A DNA stretch of 64,000 bases, taken from contig NZ_CP136600.1 in assembly GCF_032911225.1 (NCBI RefSeq), forward strand, positions 4,464,001 to 4,528,000, in the 5' to 3' direction. This DNA comes from Thalassotalea fonticola (GTDB taxonomy: Bacteria > Pseudomonadota > Gammaproteobacteria > Enterobacterales > Alteromonadaceae). This document shows positions 36,982 through 50,571 of this stretch, one piece after another; the stretch's first letter is position 1, and each line of letters begins with the position of its first letter. Below the pieces are notes generated by a model that worked only from the letters and a program-made list of their open reading frames with translations, was not told the DNA's origin and searched no databases. The position numbers were made by a program, and so were the translations under genes.

Positions 36982-37010
36982 TTGTTGAAATGCTTCTCTT
37001 TTGCTACAAT
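36982..37010 (+). promoter_or_regulatory. Predicted sigma-70 promoter for pyrG
   Basis: TTGTTG (36982-36987), a 17-bp spacer and TACAAT (37005-37010) lie about 100 bp before pyrG. A GC-rich discriminator (CGCCCCG) follows, as in growth-rate-controlled promoters. Motif-based inference. Confidence 0.5.
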
Positions 37011-37088
37011 ATCGCCCCGTCCTGCTACACTTGTAGCGAAAGTAAATTTATACGTTAAATCTACTTAAAATAAACAATTTTCTGTTAA

Positions 37089-38747
<1,659 letters not shown>

Positions 38748-38755
38748 TTAAATAG

Positions 38756-38786
38756 ATAAAGCCGCGTTTTTTACATGCGGCTTTAT
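38756..38786 (+). terminator. Terminator after pyrG
   Basis: Stem AAAGCCGC (38758-38765) and GCGGCTTT (38777-38784) with an 11-base loop, about 10 bp after the pyrG stop. The T tail is short. Confidence 0.7.
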
Positions 38787-38950
38787 TACTTCTACGGCTC
38801 TATTTCATAGAATGTAATTCGATTGCTTAATAAGTGATCTATTCGATGAAAAAAAACATTGTTCCAACATGTAATTTTTAAAAGATTTTTATCTTTTTTA
38901 TCTTTATTATAGAGCCATAATTTATAAATTTACTATCTGTTAAAAATTGA

Positions 38951-40264
<1,314 letters not shown>

Positions 40265-40308
40265 ACTAATAGTTATTATAAGCTCTTAAATTAGCTGGTT
40301 AATTTTAT

Positions 40309-40340
40309 AAAAGGCTCTTCAATTGAAGAGCCTTTTTCTT
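40309..40340 (+). terminator. Rho-independent terminator after eno
   Basis: An 11-bp stem (40310-40320 with 40325-40335, loop AATT) is followed by T-rich sequence. Confidence 0.88.
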
Positions 40341-40408
40341 TTATAGCAGCCGATGATGAGCTATTATTATTTAATCTAAGTTTGAAGTTATTTTGAGCAG
40401 GTTTGTAA

Positions 40409-41053
40409 ATGCATGATTTATTATCTAACGCACTCGAGCACTCGACCCAGTTTTCTGAACTGTGTAGTGCTTTGTATGAGCGGGAAATAAATCTGTTAGC
40501 CAATACTCAGTTAAACAGTAAAGAACAAATTCAAGCGCGCTTGAAAAGCTTAAATTATTATGTGAAACGCACTGCAGGCTCTATGTTGGCAGTGCAAAGC
40601 CCACTTTTGCTTGATTTGCAAAATGCCAGTTGGACAGAGAAACAATCGAAACAGTTGCCAATAAAAGAGCAAACTGACGCTGATATCCAAAAATGGTATC
40701 AAAGCAATAAACTTTGTTTAGGCTTAGTAGTGCCTGTACTCATTAAAGATCGTGAAAAATCTCGTATAATGATTGATTGCATTGACCGAGTAGATGAAGA
40801 AAATCAACGTTTTAGAACAAATTATTGTGGTTGGTTTTATTTAAATAAAACGCCATCTCATCAAGACGAAAGTTACACTTTGCTTAAACCCAGCAAAAAA
40901 GTGTTTACTGCAGCGTGCAGCGGGCATCAATGGCAGGGCAATAATCGTACTCAGCCGCTCACCCTACCACTAAGAGAGTTATTACTGTCTTGTCAAATAA
41001 ACTGGCGTAATTTGCGCTTGCCAGTATCTTTAAAGTCGACCATTTTTAATTAA
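40409..41053 (+). CDS. Unknown protein between eno and ftsB
   Basis: I do not recognise this 214-residue protein. It has no signal peptide and no membrane segment, so it is likely cytoplasmic. The N-terminal 65 residues look helical, with many Gln and Glu; the middle contains a hydrophobic strand LCLGLVVPVLI followed by a basic-acidic patch (KDREKSRIMIDCIDRVDEE), and the C-terminal third contains the FTAACSGHQWQ segment. Six Cys are present but show no metal-binding spacing. A GAGCAGG ribosome-binding site precedes the start, and the frame uses codons like its neighbours. It sits behind the eno terminator and about 95 bp before ftsB, probably in its own transcript or leading the ftsB cluster. 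Confidence 0.7.
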   Translation: MHDLLSNALEHSTQFSELCSALYEREINLLANTQLNSKEQIQARLKSLNYYVKRTAGSMLAVQSPLLLDLQNASWTEKQSKQLPIKEQTDADIQKWYQSNKLCLGLVVPVLIKDREKSRIMIDCIDRVDEENQRFRTNYCGWFYLNKTPSHQDESYTLLKPSKKVFTAACSGHQWQGNNRTQPLTLPLRELLLSCQINWRNLRLPVSLKSTIFN

Positions 41054-41147
41054 AAACTCGTTCTAGGTTAATATTAATGGACTTGTGATCCTCAGTATTT
41101 ATAATGATCAGTACAATAATAATTATTAAATTTATATATACTCGTTT

Positions 41148-41426
41148 ATGCGTTTAATCACAGCTATGCTGGTACTTTTTTTAGTATTACTTCAATACCG
41201 TCTTTGGTTTGGAAAAAACAGCGTGCCTGATTATCTCGAATTAAAAGAGAGCGTTGCTCGGCAAGTAGATCTTAACAATAAACTTAAACAGCGAAATAAA
41301 CTGATTTATGCCGATATTGATGATCTTAAAAATGGTTTGCAAGCGGTTGAAGAGCGAGCTCGGAATGAACTGGGCATGATTAAAGATGGCGAAACTTTTT
41401 TCCGCATTATCCCTACAGAGAACTAA
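41148..41426 (+). CDS. ftsB: Cell division protein FtsB
   Basis: FtsB is a small bitopic membrane protein that forms a complex with FtsL and FtsQ at the division septum. The 92-residue protein has one membrane segment at residues 2-20 and a coiled-coil (about 30-65, SVARQVDLNNKLKQRNKLIYADI), ending with the conserved ERARNELGMIKDGETFFRI. It precedes ispD by 2 bp, the conserved ftsB-ispD-ispF order. Confidence 0.95.
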   Translation: MRLITAMLVLFLVLLQYRLWFGKNSVPDYLELKESVARQVDLNNKLKQRNKLIYADIDDLKNGLQAVEERARNELGMIKDGETFFRIIPTEN

Positions 41427-41428
41427 CC

Positions 41429-42136
41429 TTGAATAGTAAAATAGACTCCCTTTGTGTTGTTTTACCCGCCGCAGGTATCGGTAAACGTATGAGTCAAAAT
41501 ATCCCTAAACAATACCTGAAAATTAATGATAAATGCATTATTGAGCACACCATTGAACGGTTGCTTTCGCACCCGAGAATTGGCCAAGTTATGGTTGTAC
41601 TTGCTGAGCATGATAATATTTTCTCAGCTCTTGAAATATCAAAAAATGCCAAAGTCTGTACTACTATTGGCGGAAAAGAACGAAGTGATTCTGTGCTAGC
41701 TGGACTAAAAGCAATATCTGAACAAACTTGGGTGTTGGTGCACGACGCCGCACGTCCTTGTTTAACTCATACTGATATAGATGCCCTCATTGACTTTTGC
41801 ATTGAACAAAATACTGGCGCAATTCTAGCTTCGCCGGTTAGAGATACAATGAAGCGCAGCCAGCACAATCAAAAAATTGAAAACACAGAAAACCGTGACA
41901 ACTTGTGGCATGCACAAACACCGCAAATGTTTAAACATGAACAATTAATTTCTTCCCTGGAGCAAGCATTAGCACATGGTGTGGCAATAACCGATGAAGC
42001 ATCAGCGATGGAGTTTGCCAATGTTGATTGTTTTATTGTTAGTGGACGGGAAGATAATATTAAGATCACCCGTCCAAGTGATTTAAATTTAGCTGCGTTT
42101 ATATTAACCCAGCAAAAGGAAGAAACATGCGTATAG
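41429..42136 (+). CDS. ispD: 2-C-methyl-D-erythritol 4-phosphate cytidylyltransferase
   Basis: IspD joins CTP and methylerythritol phosphate in the non-mevalonate isoprenoid pathway. The 235-residue protein has the nucleotide-binding start [19 protein letters not shown], the [13 protein letters not shown] segment and VHDAARPCL, with DEASAME near the end. It begins with TTG at 41429, two bases after ftsB, and overlaps ispF by 10 bp. Synthesis is thus probably coupled to its neighbours. Confidence 0.96.
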   Translation: MNSKIDSLCVVLPAAGIGKRMSQNIPKQYLKINDKCIIEHTIERLLSHPRIGQVMVVLAEHDNIFSALEISKNAKVCTTIGGKERSDSVLAGLKAISEQTWVLVHDAARPCLTHTDIDALIDFCIEQNTGAILASPVRDTMKRSQHNQKIENTENRDNLWHAQTPQMFKHEQLISSLEQALAHGVAITDEASAMEFANVDCFIVSGREDNIKITRPSDLNLAAFILTQQKEETCV

Positions 42137-42624
42137 GACATGGTTTTGATGTTCATAAATTTGGTGGTGTCGGGCCAATAGTATTAGCCGGTGTTAATAT
42201 TGATTTTGAACATGGTTTTATTGCTCATTCTGATGGCGATGTTGCTATTCATGCCTTGTGTGATGCCATATTGGGTGCCTTAGCACTAGGAGATATTGGT
42301 AATCATTTTCCAGATACTGACGCCAATTATGAAAATATTTCCAGCCGAATCTTGTTGCGTCATGTTGTTTCATTAATGCTTGAGCGTAACTATCAAATTG
42401 GTAATGTGGATATAACCATTGTGGCGCAGGCGCCGAAAATTGCTCCTCATTTGTTAACTATGCGCGAAATCCTTAGTGAAGATTTACAAACCCAAATTGG
42501 CAATGTGAATGTAAAAGCCACAACTACAGAAAAACTTGGCTTTGAAGGTCGTAAAGAAGGTATTTCAGTTCATTCAGTAGTACTCTTGAATCCTGTAAGA
42601 TCAAAGGCAACATCACATGACTAA
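42127..42624 (+). CDS. ispF: 2-C-methyl-D-erythritol 2,4-cyclodiphosphate synthase
   Basis: IspF cyclises the IspE product in the same pathway as IspD. The 165-residue protein has the metal-binding GHGFDVHKF at its start, [18 protein letters not shown], the [10 protein letters not shown] loop and [15 protein letters not shown]. It overlaps ispD upstream and truD downstream (8 bp). Confidence 0.97.
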   Translation: MRIGHGFDVHKFGGVGPIVLAGVNIDFEHGFIAHSDGDVAIHALCDAILGALALGDIGNHFPDTDANYENISSRILLRHVVSLMLERNYQIGNVDITIVAQAPKIAPHLLTMREILSEDLQTQIGNVNVKATTTEKLGFEGRKEGISVHSVVLLNPVRSKATSHD

Positions 42625-43663
42625 CTCGATAACCGAATTGGCATATTTATATGACAAGCCAAAAAGTCACGGTGAATTGCGCAGTTGTGTAGATGACTTT
42701 AAAGTGTTTGAAATTTTACCCTTTGAACCCTGCGGTGAAGGTGAACATTTAATTATTCACATTCGCAAGACCGGGGCTAATACCTTATTTGTTGCTCGCC
42801 AATTAGCGAAGTATTTTAAGGTAAAAGACGCATTAGTATCTTACGCTGGGTTAAAAGATCGAAATGCCGTGACCGAACAATATTTTGGTGTACATGTGCC
42901 TGGTAAAACTCAGTACGATCTTAGCGATTTAGATATCGAAGGTGTGCAAGTTTTATCCTATAAGCGTCATAACAAAAAATTAAAAACCGGTGCATTAATT
43001 GGCAACCGTTTTGAATTAATGCTTAGAAATGTTGATGATATTGACGACATTAAAACAAGATGGCAAAAAATCCTATCTTTTGGTGTTCCTAATTATTTTG
43101 GCGAACAGCGCTTTGGCCAACAGGGCAATAACTTAACTGCAGCAAGTGAACTGTTCAATGGCAAAAAAGTAAAAGATAAGAAAAAACGCGGCTTTTATTT
43201 ATCGGCGGCGCGTTCGTTTCTGTTTAATCAATTTGTTAATGAACGCATAAACAACAACCAATTCTCCAGCCCAATGAATGGCGATGTTTATATGCTTAGC
43301 GGCTCGCGCTCTATATTTTCTCAAGATGAAATTGATGACGTGATCATGACCCGATTGGCTGAGAAAGATATTGCAATTACTGCGCCACTCTGGGGGGCAG
43401 GAGAGGTAGCTACATCTAATCAAGCCTTAGACTTCGAGCAAGAGCTAGCTAGTAATTATGTTGAATTTTGTCAAGGCTTAGCAAAGTTTGGTTTAAAACA
43501 AGAGCGCCGGAGTATTAGTTTGTTTGTAGAATCAGGTCAGCTGGAGGTTATTAACGATGACATAAAATTGTCATTCTTTTTACCCGCTGGCTGCTTTGCA
43601 ACCACCATTTTACGAGAGCTGTTGCAATATACTGATGTCTCGCAAAGCCATTTTGAACAGTAA
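42617..43663 (+). CDS. truD: tRNA pseudouridine(13) synthase TruD
   Basis: TruD converts U13 of tRNA-Glu to pseudouridine. The 348-residue protein has the catalytic segment [18 protein letters not shown] with the nucleophilic Asp, the NYFGEQRFG motif and the inserted TRUD domain. It lies in the conserved ispF-truD-surE-pcm order. Confidence 0.96.
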   Translation: MTNSITELAYLYDKPKSHGELRSCVDDFKVFEILPFEPCGEGEHLIIHIRKTGANTLFVARQLAKYFKVKDALVSYAGLKDRNAVTEQYFGVHVPGKTQYDLSDLDIEGVQVLSYKRHNKKLKTGALIGNRFELMLRNVDDIDDIKTRWQKILSFGVPNYFGEQRFGQQGNNLTAASELFNGKKVKDKKKRGFYLSAARSFLFNQFVNERINNNQFSSPMNGDVYMLSGSRSIFSQDEIDDVIMTRLAEKDIAITAPLWGAGEVATSNQALDFEQELASNYVEFCQGLAKFGLKQERRSISLFVESGQLEVINDDIKLSFFLPAGCFATTILRELLQYTDVSQSHFEQ

Positions 43664-43690
43664 TTAAAGAATTTAAAAAAAGAATTAACA

Positions 43691-44443
43691 ATGAAAATAT
43701 TAGTCAGTAATGATGATGGAGTAAATGCGCTGGGGATCAAGGTTCTTAATGATGAGTTAGCAAAATTTGCACAAACATTAGTAATAGCACCAGATCGAAA
43801 TTGTAGTGGTGCAAGTAATTCTTTAACGTTATTAAACCCGTTGCGAGCTGAAACTTTGGCAAATGGTTTTGTTTCTGTAAATGGTACCCCAACTGATGCT
43901 GTGCACTTAGGGATTAGTCAAATTTTTGATGGTCAACCCGACTTGGTAGTGGCAGGTATTAATAATGGTGCCAATTTAGGCGATGACGTACTTTATTCTG
44001 GTACAGTTGCGGCGGCAACAGAAGGTCGACATATGGGGCTTCCAGCGGTCGCTGTTTCTTTAGTAGGCAAAGAGCAAAATAATTACCAAACTGCAGCAAT
44101 TGTCGCTGCAAAATTTATTCAACGGTTAAAACAGCACCCTTTACCTAGCGATCAAATCATCAATATTAATGTGCCTGATTTACCTTTAGAACAATTAAAA
44201 GGCATTAAGGTGACACGCCTTGGCAATAGGCATAAAGCGGAAACCATGCGTAAAATGTCAGACCCATGGAAGCGAGATATATACTGGTATGGTACGTTAG
44301 GTAATGAATTAGATTGTGGTGAAGGCACTGATTTTCAGGCTATAGCTAATGGGTTTGCTTCAGTGACTCCGTTAACGATAGATATGACCGCTTACAGTAG
44401 CATGCAACAAATGACAGATTGGATGAGTGAATTGAGTTTATGA
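43691..44443 (+). CDS. surE: 5'/3'-nucleotidase SurE
   Basis: SurE is a stationary-phase survival nucleotidase that dephosphorylates nucleoside monophosphates. The 250-residue protein begins with [14 protein letters not shown] (the metal-binding DD pair) and has [23 protein letters not shown] and [21 protein letters not shown]. Its stop overlaps the pcm start (ATGA). Confidence 0.97.
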   Translation: MKILVSNDDGVNALGIKVLNDELAKFAQTLVIAPDRNCSGASNSLTLLNPLRAETLANGFVSVNGTPTDAVHLGISQIFDGQPDLVVAGINNGANLGDDVLYSGTVAAATEGRHMGLPAVAVSLVGKEQNNYQTAAIVAAKFIQRLKQHPLPSDQIININVPDLPLEQLKGIKVTRLGNRHKAETMRKMSDPWKRDIYWYGTLGNELDCGEGTDFQAIANGFASVTPLTIDMTAYSSMQQMTDWMSELSL

Positions 44444-45096
44444 ATATGACACAAAGAATTAGCGGTAAATCTCAACGAAGCGGAGAAATCCTAGCTCAGC
44501 ACCTTTACAATTCGGGTATTCGCAATACTGCGGTACTTCATGCCATTGCAAATAGCCCAAGGCATATATTCGTACCTGAAATTTTAGCTCATAAGGCTTA
44601 CGACAATACCGCACTGCCTATTGGTCAAGGGCAAACTATTTCCCAACCATATATTGTTGCTAAAATGACAGAGCTTATTTTAGAGCAAGAGGGTAACGAA
44701 AATGTGCTAGAAATAGGTACCGGCTCTGGTTACCAAACATCAATTTTGGCGCAGTTGTTTAATAAAGTATATTCGGTTGAACGTATTAAAGCGTTGCAGT
44801 GGCAAGCTAAACGTCGTTTGCAAAAAATTGATTTGCATAATGTCTCGATGAAACATGGTGATGGTTGGAAAGGCTGGGCAAGTAAAGGCCCTTATAAAGC
44901 TATTATTGTTACCGCTGCTGCGCGTGAAATACCAACGGAGTTACTTAATCAATTAACTGATGGTGGTAAGTTAATCATTCCGGTTGGAGAGCAGGCACAA
45001 GTACTCAAATTGATCACTCGCCAAGGTGACAACTTCATTAAGCAAAGAATTGAAGCGGTAAAATTTGTACCTCTTGTTCCGGGCGCATTACTATGA
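44440..45096 (+). CDS. pcm: Protein-L-isoaspartate O-methyltransferase
   Basis: Pcm repairs isoaspartate damage in ageing proteins using SAM. The 218-residue protein has [18 protein letters not shown], the SAM-binding [14 protein letters not shown] and GDGWKGW. It overlaps surE by 4 bp and the next gene by 4 bp, so all three are translationally coupled. Confidence 0.97.
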   Translation: MNMTQRISGKSQRSGEILAQHLYNSGIRNTAVLHAIANSPRHIFVPEILAHKAYDNTALPIGQGQTISQPYIVAKMTELILEQEGNENVLEIGTGSGYQTSILAQLFNKVYSVERIKALQWQAKRRLQKIDLHNVSMKHGDGWKGWASKGPYKAIIVTAAAREIPTELLNQLTDGGKLIIPVGEQAQVLKLITRQGDNFIKQRIEAVKFVPLVPGALL

Positions 45097-45671
45097 AAAT
45101 TTTTACACCGTTGTATAATTGGACTATGCGCTGGGCTGAACATAAATTTGCCCCAATGATGCTAGCGATATTAACTTTTGCTGAGTCTGTGTTTTTTCCT
45201 ATCCCTCCTGATGTCCTACTTGCCCCTATGGTGCTGTCTAAGCCAGAAAGAGCATGGCGATTAGCTACACTTACAACCGTTTCATCGGTAATTGGTGGTG
45301 TAGTGGGGTATTTACTAGGTTATCTACTGTTTGAACCCGTTATCCAACCTATTTTAATTGATTTTAATTACATGGATAAATTTAACCATGCTATGGATTG
45401 GTTTAAAGAGTATGGGGTCTGGGTGGTGTTTATTGCTGGTTTTTCACCAATTCCATATAAAGTTTTTACTTTAAGTGCAGGTTTTCTGCAAATGTTGTTT
45501 ATTCCGTTCTTAATTGCTTCAACTGTGGGAAGAGGTTTACGTTTCTTTTTGGTTGCAGGCTTAATTAAAGCGGGTGGCAAACCTATGGAAACTAAGATAA
45601 GAGAAAGTGTCGATCTTATTGGCTGGGTTATTGTATTTCTTATCATAGCGTTATACTTTATTATTAATTAA
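45093..45671 (+). CDS. yqaA: YqaA/DedA-family inner-membrane protein
   Basis: This 192-residue protein belongs to the VTT (DedA/SNARE-associated) superfamily; relatives transport lipids or ions or protect the membrane potential. At least four hydrophobic segments are seen: around [20 protein letters not shown], the [15 protein letters not shown] region, the [24 protein letters not shown] re-entrant type segment with the conserved Pro-Ile-Pro, and a C-terminal helix ([16 protein letters not shown]). It lies between pcm and nlpD, as is known in Shewanella-like genomes, where its function is not defined. Confidence 0.85.
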   Translation: MKIFTPLYNWTMRWAEHKFAPMMLAILTFAESVFFPIPPDVLLAPMVLSKPERAWRLATLTTVSSVIGGVVGYLLGYLLFEPVIQPILIDFNYMDKFNHAMDWFKEYGVWVVFIAGFSPIPYKVFTLSAGFLQMLFIPFLIASTVGRGLRFFLVAGLIKAGGKPMETKIRESVDLIGWVIVFLIIALYFIIN

Positions 45672-45688
45672 AAAAATATTATTTTTCA

Positions 45689-46543
45689 ATGGGATACTTT
45701 AATTTAAAGAGCAAAAGGATATTTTTATTGTTCATGGTACCAGTAACCATGACAATGCTGCTCAGTTGTGCCGATAGGACACGGCCAGCTCCTGTTGTTA
45801 ACCTTTCCGGATCTACCGTAACCACAGCAACTAATAAGAACACCTTAAATAGTAGTCAGTATAAAGTAAAATCTGGTGAGACATTATATTCTATTGCTTG
45901 GCGCTCAGGTAAAGACGTCAGAACTATTGCCGAACTCAACCGCTTGTCAGCACCTTATAAAATTTATCCTGGACAGATTTTGCAACTTCATACAAAAGTG
46001 TATAAATCCCCAGGTTCGAGCTCAACGGTAAGTAAAGCAAATGTTAAAACTAGTCAAATTAAGCGAAAAACTAGTCCTAAAGTTGTTGCAAATCAAAAAT
46101 CACAGGAGTATGGTAAATCTAGTGGTGGGAATTTCACTGGTGTAAAAGTGCCATCTCTCACTCAGAAAGTGAAAAGTTGGATGTGGCCGGTAAATGGTCG
46201 AATAATATCAAACTTTTCAAATTCCCCGCAGGGCAATAAGGGGATCGACATTGACGGCAATAAAGGGAAACCGATAAAAGCCGCTGCCGATGGACTTATT
46301 GTTTATGCAGGAAATGCGTTACGCGGTTATGGCAATCTAATAATAATAAAGCACAACGATGATTATCTAAGTGCCTATGCTCATAACGATACTTTACGGG
46401 TTACAGAACAACAAACCATAAAAGCAGGAAGCGTAATTGCGACAATGGGCAACACTGGTACAGATAAAACCATGTTGCACTTTGAGATTCGATTTAGGGG
46501 CAAATCGGTAAATCCATTACGGTATTTACCGAAAAATAATTAA
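45689..46543 (+). CDS. nlpD: Murein hydrolase activator NlpD
   Basis: NlpD is an outer-membrane lipoprotein that activates the amidase AmiC during cell separation. The 284-residue protein has a lipoprotein signal with lipobox LLSC, a LysM domain (about 55-98, YKVKSGETLYSIAWRSG to YPGQILQL) and a C-terminal LytM domain (from about 165). The LytM metal ligands are incomplete: the first His is replaced (NKGIDID instead of H-x-GID) and the last motif is LHFEIR, as expected for a non-catalytic activator. The rpoS gene follows at 67 bp, and in E. coli the main rpoS promoter lies inside nlpD. Confidence 0.94.
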   Translation: MGYFNLKSKRIFLLFMVPVTMTMLLSCADRTRPAPVVNLSGSTVTTATNKNTLNSSQYKVKSGETLYSIAWRSGKDVRTIAELNRLSAPYKIYPGQILQLHTKVYKSPGSSSTVSKANVKTSQIKRKTSPKVVANQKSQEYGKSSGGNFTGVKVPSLTQKVKSWMWPVNGRIISNFSNSPQGNKGIDIDGNKGKPIKAAADGLIVYAGNALRGYGNLIIIKHNDDYLSAYAHNDTLRVTEQQTIKAGSVIATMGNTGTDKTMLHFEIRFRGKSVNPLRYLPKNN

Positions 46544-46610
46544 TTAGCTAATAGAGGCGAGTAAAAAGTGACAGTGTAATTATAAAACCGGTGAGTATTG
46601 GGAGATATCA

Positions 46611-47534
46611 ATGGTAAAAGTTAAAGAACCTGCAGTAGCAATGAATGTAACTGCAAACAGTGAAAAAAATCAGAAAATAGCTGTAGAAGAAACCTCATCA
46701 AATTTAGATGCAACACAAATGTATCTAGGTGAGATTGGCTCTTCCCCCCTTTTAACTGCAAAAGAAGAAGTATATTTTTCGCGCAAAGCGCTGAAAGGTT
46801 GCGAAGCATCTCGAGCCCGAATGATAGAAAGCAACCTGAGACTTGTTGTAAAAATTGCACGAAGATATAATAATCGCGGCTTACCTTTATTAGATTTAAT
46901 TGAAGAAGGCAACCTAGGCTTAATCCGCGCAGTAGAAAAATTTGACCCTGAACGAGGTTTTCGCTTCTCTACTTATGCAACTTGGTGGATCCGTCAAACA
47001 ATTGAACGGGCTATCATGAATCAAACCCGCACCATTCGACTTCCTATCCATGTGGTTAAAGAACTTAATGTATATTTACGCGCCGCACGTGAACTCATCC
47101 AAAAACTAGATCACGAACCAACAGCAGAAGAAATTGCTAAAAAATTAGATGTACCCGTTGCCGATGTGAGCAAAATGCTTAAACTGAACGAGCGTATAAC
47201 ATCTGTAGATACACCATTTGGCGGCGAATCAGACAAAGCTTTGTTAGATGTTATTGCTGATGAAAAAAGCCAAGGTCCGGAATCTGATTTACAAGACAAC
47301 GACATAAAACAGAATATTGTTCATTGGTTAAATGAGTTAAATTCAAAACAACGTGAAGTGTTGGCAAGACGTTTTGGCTTGCTTGGTTATGAACCTGCTA
47401 CGCTTGAAGATGTAGGCCATGAAATTGGCTTAACTCGTGAACGAGTAAGACAAATTCAAGTTGAAGCGTTAAAACGTTTACGTGATATTTTATCGACTCA
47501 AAATTTATCGATTGAAGCGTTGTTCCAGGCTTAG
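46611..47534 (+). CDS. rpoS: RNA polymerase sigma factor RpoS
   Basis: RpoS is the general stress and stationary-phase sigma factor. The 307-residue protein has region 1.2 ([18 protein letters not shown]), region 2 ([30 protein letters not shown] to [15 protein letters not shown]), region 3 and region 4 ([16 protein letters not shown] helix-turn-helix and [14 protein letters not shown]). The N-terminus is shorter than in E. coli (330). It follows nlpD and is convergent with mutS, sharing a terminator. Confidence 0.97.
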   Translation: MVKVKEPAVAMNVTANSEKNQKIAVEETSSNLDATQMYLGEIGSSPLLTAKEEVYFSRKALKGCEASRARMIESNLRLVVKIARRYNNRGLPLLDLIEEGNLGLIRAVEKFDPERGFRFSTYATWWIRQTIERAIMNQTRTIRLPIHVVKELNVYLRAARELIQKLDHEPTAEEIAKKLDVPVADVSKMLKLNERITSVDTPFGGESDKALLDVIADEKSQGPESDLQDNDIKQNIVHWLNELNSKQREVLARRFGLLGYEPATLEDVGHEIGLTRERVRQIQVEALKRLRDILSTQNLSIEALFQA

Positions 47535-47559
47535 CCTATAAAGTGACTACCGGATAAAA

Positions 47560-47592
47560 AGAAACCAGCGTTACGCTGGTTTCGTTGTTTTT
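47560..47592. terminator. Bidirectional terminator between rpoS and mutS
   Basis: A 10-bp perfect stem (47561-47570 with 47574-47583, loop TTA). A T-rich tail follows on the plus strand, and five T follow on the minus strand. Confidence 0.85.
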
Positions 47593-47609
47593 GATGAATA
47601 AAAACAGCG

Positions 47610-50177
47610 CTACACTTTGTTTTTCAATTCAAATAACAAATCCATCGCCTGTCTCGGCGTAATGTCATCAATATTCAAGTTTCTTAATTGTGCAATCATC
47701 GGGTGCTCTTCGACAAACATATCTTGTTGTAGTTCAGCCGCTTGTTGATTTGTAATAACTGTCGCAGGTGCTTGCATTTCAAGTTCATGTAAACGCTGTT
47801 TTGCTCGTTTTATTACCGTTTTCGGAACTCCAGCAAGTTGTGCTACCTGCAAACCGAAGCTTTTGCTGGCAGCCCCTTCTTGCACAGCATGCATAAAAAT
47901 AATTGTGTCATCATGTTCCATTGCATCAAGGTGAATATTAGCGAGCGTATCGAGTTGCTCAGCTAATTCAGTAAGCTCGAAATAATGACTGGCAAATAAA
48001 GTAAAGGCTTTACTATTTATCGCTAAATACTCAGCACAGGCCCAGGCCAACGATAAACCATCGTAGGTGCTGGTACCTCGACCAATTTCATCAAGTAATA
48101 CCAACGACTGTTCTGTTGCATTATGTAGAATATTCGCTGTTTCAGTCATTTCTACCATAAATGTTGAGCGGCCACTGGCTAAGTCATCAGACGCACCTAT
48201 TCGGGTAAAAATTCTATCTACTAAACCTATTTTTGCATTGTCGGCAGGCACGTAACTGCCGACATGCGCTAACAGAGTAATTAACGCCGTTTGTCGCATG
48301 TAAGTAGATTTACCGCCCATATTAGGCCCGGTGATAATTAACATTTTGCGTTGCTGTGATAATTCAACCGGGTTAGCGATAAAAGCATCAGTAGTAACTT
48401 GTTCAACCACTGGATGGCGACCAGCATCAATGTGTATGCCCGGATCTTTACTTAACATCGGCTTATTATAATTTAATGTAAGCGCACGCTCGGCAAAGTT
48501 ATTTAATACATCAAGACTTGCAACAGCCTCTGAGCATAATTGTAATTGCTCAATAAATGGCGCAAGTTGATCAAATAATTCATCGTATAAGCGTTTTTCT
48601 AAGGCAAGGTATCGGCTTTGTGCTGTTAGAACTTTCTCTTCATGAGATTTTAGCTCTTCGGTAATAAATCGTTCGTTGTTTTTAAGAGTTTGTCTGCGAA
48701 TATATTCCACAGGTACTTCATTTGACTCTCTTCGACTTATCTCAATATAAAAACCATGAACTCGGTTATAACCAACTTTTAATGTGCTGATCCCGGTTTT
48801 TTCACGTTCACGTTGTTCTAATTCTGCTAAGAAGTTACTCGCACCTTGGCTTAAGTTTCTCAGCTCATCTAGCTCGCTATTATAGCCGGGAGCTAATACG
48901 CCACCATCTCTAATCAACACTGGTGGGTTTTCAATAATGGCTTTACTTAACAATTCATGTAACTGTGGAATTGGGCGGCTAACATTTGCCAATTGCTGCA
49001 TATAAGGTTGAGAATTTAATAACAGAAGTTGATTAAGCTCTGGCAACAAACCCAACGCATTACGTAAGCGGGCAAAATCTCTTGGGCGCGCGCTTCTAAG
49101 AGCAATTCGAGCGATAATTCGTTCAATATCACCAATACCTTTAATGGTATCGAAAATATCTGTTTGTACGTCCTCGCTAATAATTGCGGCAATTGCATTT
49201 TGACGATTCTCTAGTGCCTCTATGTTCCTTAGCGGAAAGTGCAGCCAACGCTTTAATAACCGAGACCCCATAGGTGATGCAGTTTTATCAAGAACCGAAG
49301 CTAAAGTATTATCGCTACCGCCTGAAAGGTTTTGCGTTAACTCAAGGTTTTTACGGGTGGCAGCATCTAAAATTACCCCTTGAGCATAGGCTTCTGCTTT
49401 TATACTTCTAATGTGTGGAAGTTCACTGCGCTGAGTATCTTTGACATATTGCAATAGGCAACCAGCAGCAGCTAAGCCGTAATGATATTCATCAACGCCA
49501 AAGCCAACCAACTCTTTTGTGCCAAATTGCTTATTTAAGATTTTGATCGCAGTATCTAAATCATACTCCCAGTCAGGACGACGTCTTTTGCCTTTTATTT
49601 GCTCAATCAAGTCTGTATGTTCAAATGATTCTGGATATAGTAACTCTGCAGGTGTTAAGCGTTGCAATTCAGCTTGTAATTGCTCTTCATTGTTTGGCTG
49701 GCAAAGGACGAAGCGACCGCTGCTCATATCAAGGTAAGCAATGCCAAATTTTTCTTTATGAGCAAAAATAGAGACAAGTAAGTTGTCTTGCTTATCTTCT
49801 AATAATGCTTCATCTGAAATGGTTCCGGGTGTAACAATGCGTACAACTTTTCGTTCAACCGGTCCTTTACTGGTGGCTGGATCGCCAATTTGTTCACAAA
49901 TGGCTACGGATTCACCCATTTGAACCAGTCGAGCTAAATAATTTTCAACTGCATGATAAGGAACACCGGCCATAGGTATTGCGTTGCCACCAGTTTTTCC
50001 TCTGGCAGTTAGAGATATGTCCAGTAGATCAGAGGCTTTTTTAGCATCATCAAAAAACAACTCGTAAAAGTCGCCCATTCGATAAAACACTAGAATATGT
50101 TTGAATTCTGATTTTATTTTTAAATATTGGCGCATCATAGGGGTGTGATTAGATTGCGCAAAAAGATCGTCTGTCAT
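47610..50177 (-). CDS. mutS: DNA mismatch repair protein MutS
   Basis: MutS recognises mismatches and starts methyl-directed repair with MutL. The 855-residue protein has the mismatch-binding N-terminal domain with the Phe-x-Glu motif (GDFYELF, about 37-43), connector, lever and clamp domains, and the ATPase with Walker [10 protein letters not shown] and the [17 protein letters not shown] segment. Length equals E. coli MutS (853). The gene is convergent with rpoS and divergent from recA. Confidence 0.98.
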   Translation of the reverse strand: MTDDLFAQSNHTPMMRQYLKIKSEFKHILVFYRMGDFYELFFDDAKKASDLLDISLTARGKTGGNAIPMAGVPYHAVENYLARLVQMGESVAICEQIGDPATSKGPVERKVVRIVTPGTISDEALLEDKQDNLLVSIFAHKEKFGIAYLDMSSGRFVLCQPNNEEQLQAELQRLTPAELLYPESFEHTDLIEQIKGKRRRPDWEYDLDTAIKILNKQFGTKELVGFGVDEYHYGLAAAGCLLQYVKDTQRSELPHIRSIKAEAYAQGVILDAATRKNLELTQNLSGGSDNTLASVLDKTASPMGSRLLKRWLHFPLRNIEALENRQNAIAAIISEDVQTDIFDTIKGIGDIERIIARIALRSARPRDFARLRNALGLLPELNQLLLLNSQPYMQQLANVSRPIPQLHELLSKAIIENPPVLIRDGGVLAPGYNSELDELRNLSQGASNFLAELEQREREKTGISTLKVGYNRVHGFYIEISRRESNEVPVEYIRRQTLKNNERFITEELKSHEEKVLTAQSRYLALEKRLYDELFDQLAPFIEQLQLCSEAVASLDVLNNFAERALTLNYNKPMLSKDPGIHIDAGRHPVVEQVTTDAFIANPVELSQQRKMLIITGPNMGGKSTYMRQTALITLLAHVGSYVPADNAKIGLVDRIFTRIGASDDLASGRSTFMVEMTETANILHNATEQSLVLLDEIGRGTSTYDGLSLAWACAEYLAINSKAFTLFASHYFELTELAEQLDTLANIHLDAMEHDDTIIFMHAVQEGAASKSFGLQVAQLAGVPKTVIKRAKQRLHELEMQAPATVITNQQAAELQQDMFVEEHPMIAQLRNLNIDDITPRQAMDLLFELKNKV

Positions 50178-50503
50178 TTATTAGCTTTTGTATTTATTAA
50201 AGTTATTTTGAGTTCGGCAAATTAATTGGAAAATAGATAAAATAGGCCGTGATTCATAGCGTATATGGATGGTAAAATATTATTACTCGAAGCGCAAAGC
50301 AAGATATCATTAATTAACAATATAATTATCACTAAACTACTGTATAAAAAATCTAAATTTTAATTTTTATTACTGTATATAAAACCACGCTTGTGTGTGT
50401 TTATATTTTTTATTAAAAATAAATAGATTATTAATTTCTTATTTATCAGGTTGTTAAGTGTTTTTGTTGTTGATTTTAAGAAAAAATAAAATTTAGTAGT
50501 TGA
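50178..50503. other. Gene-free AT-rich region between mutS and recA
   Basis: No convincing gene is seen. The stretch is AT-rich and carries the divergent promoters of mutS and recA. Two extra TACTGTA words (50338 and 50371) resemble left halves of LexA boxes but have no proper right halves. Confidence 0.6.
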
Positions 50504-50523
50504 TACTGTATTATTATACAGTA
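50504..50523 (+). promoter_or_regulatory. LexA (SOS) box upstream of recA
   Basis: The CTGT-N8-ACAG core (50506-50521) is embedded in a TA-TA context, so all 20 bases fit the gammaproteobacterial LexA consensus except inside the variable centre. It is about 50 bp before the recA start. Confidence 0.92.
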
Positions 50524-50571
50524 TACTGAGTGCATAACTACTGGATAAATAGAAAAATATTGGAGATTTTA

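Noticed and set aside
45689..46543. NlpD as an active M23 endopeptidase
   Set aside because: The first metal-binding His is missing and the final motif is LHFEIR, so an activator role is more likely, as for E. coli NlpD.
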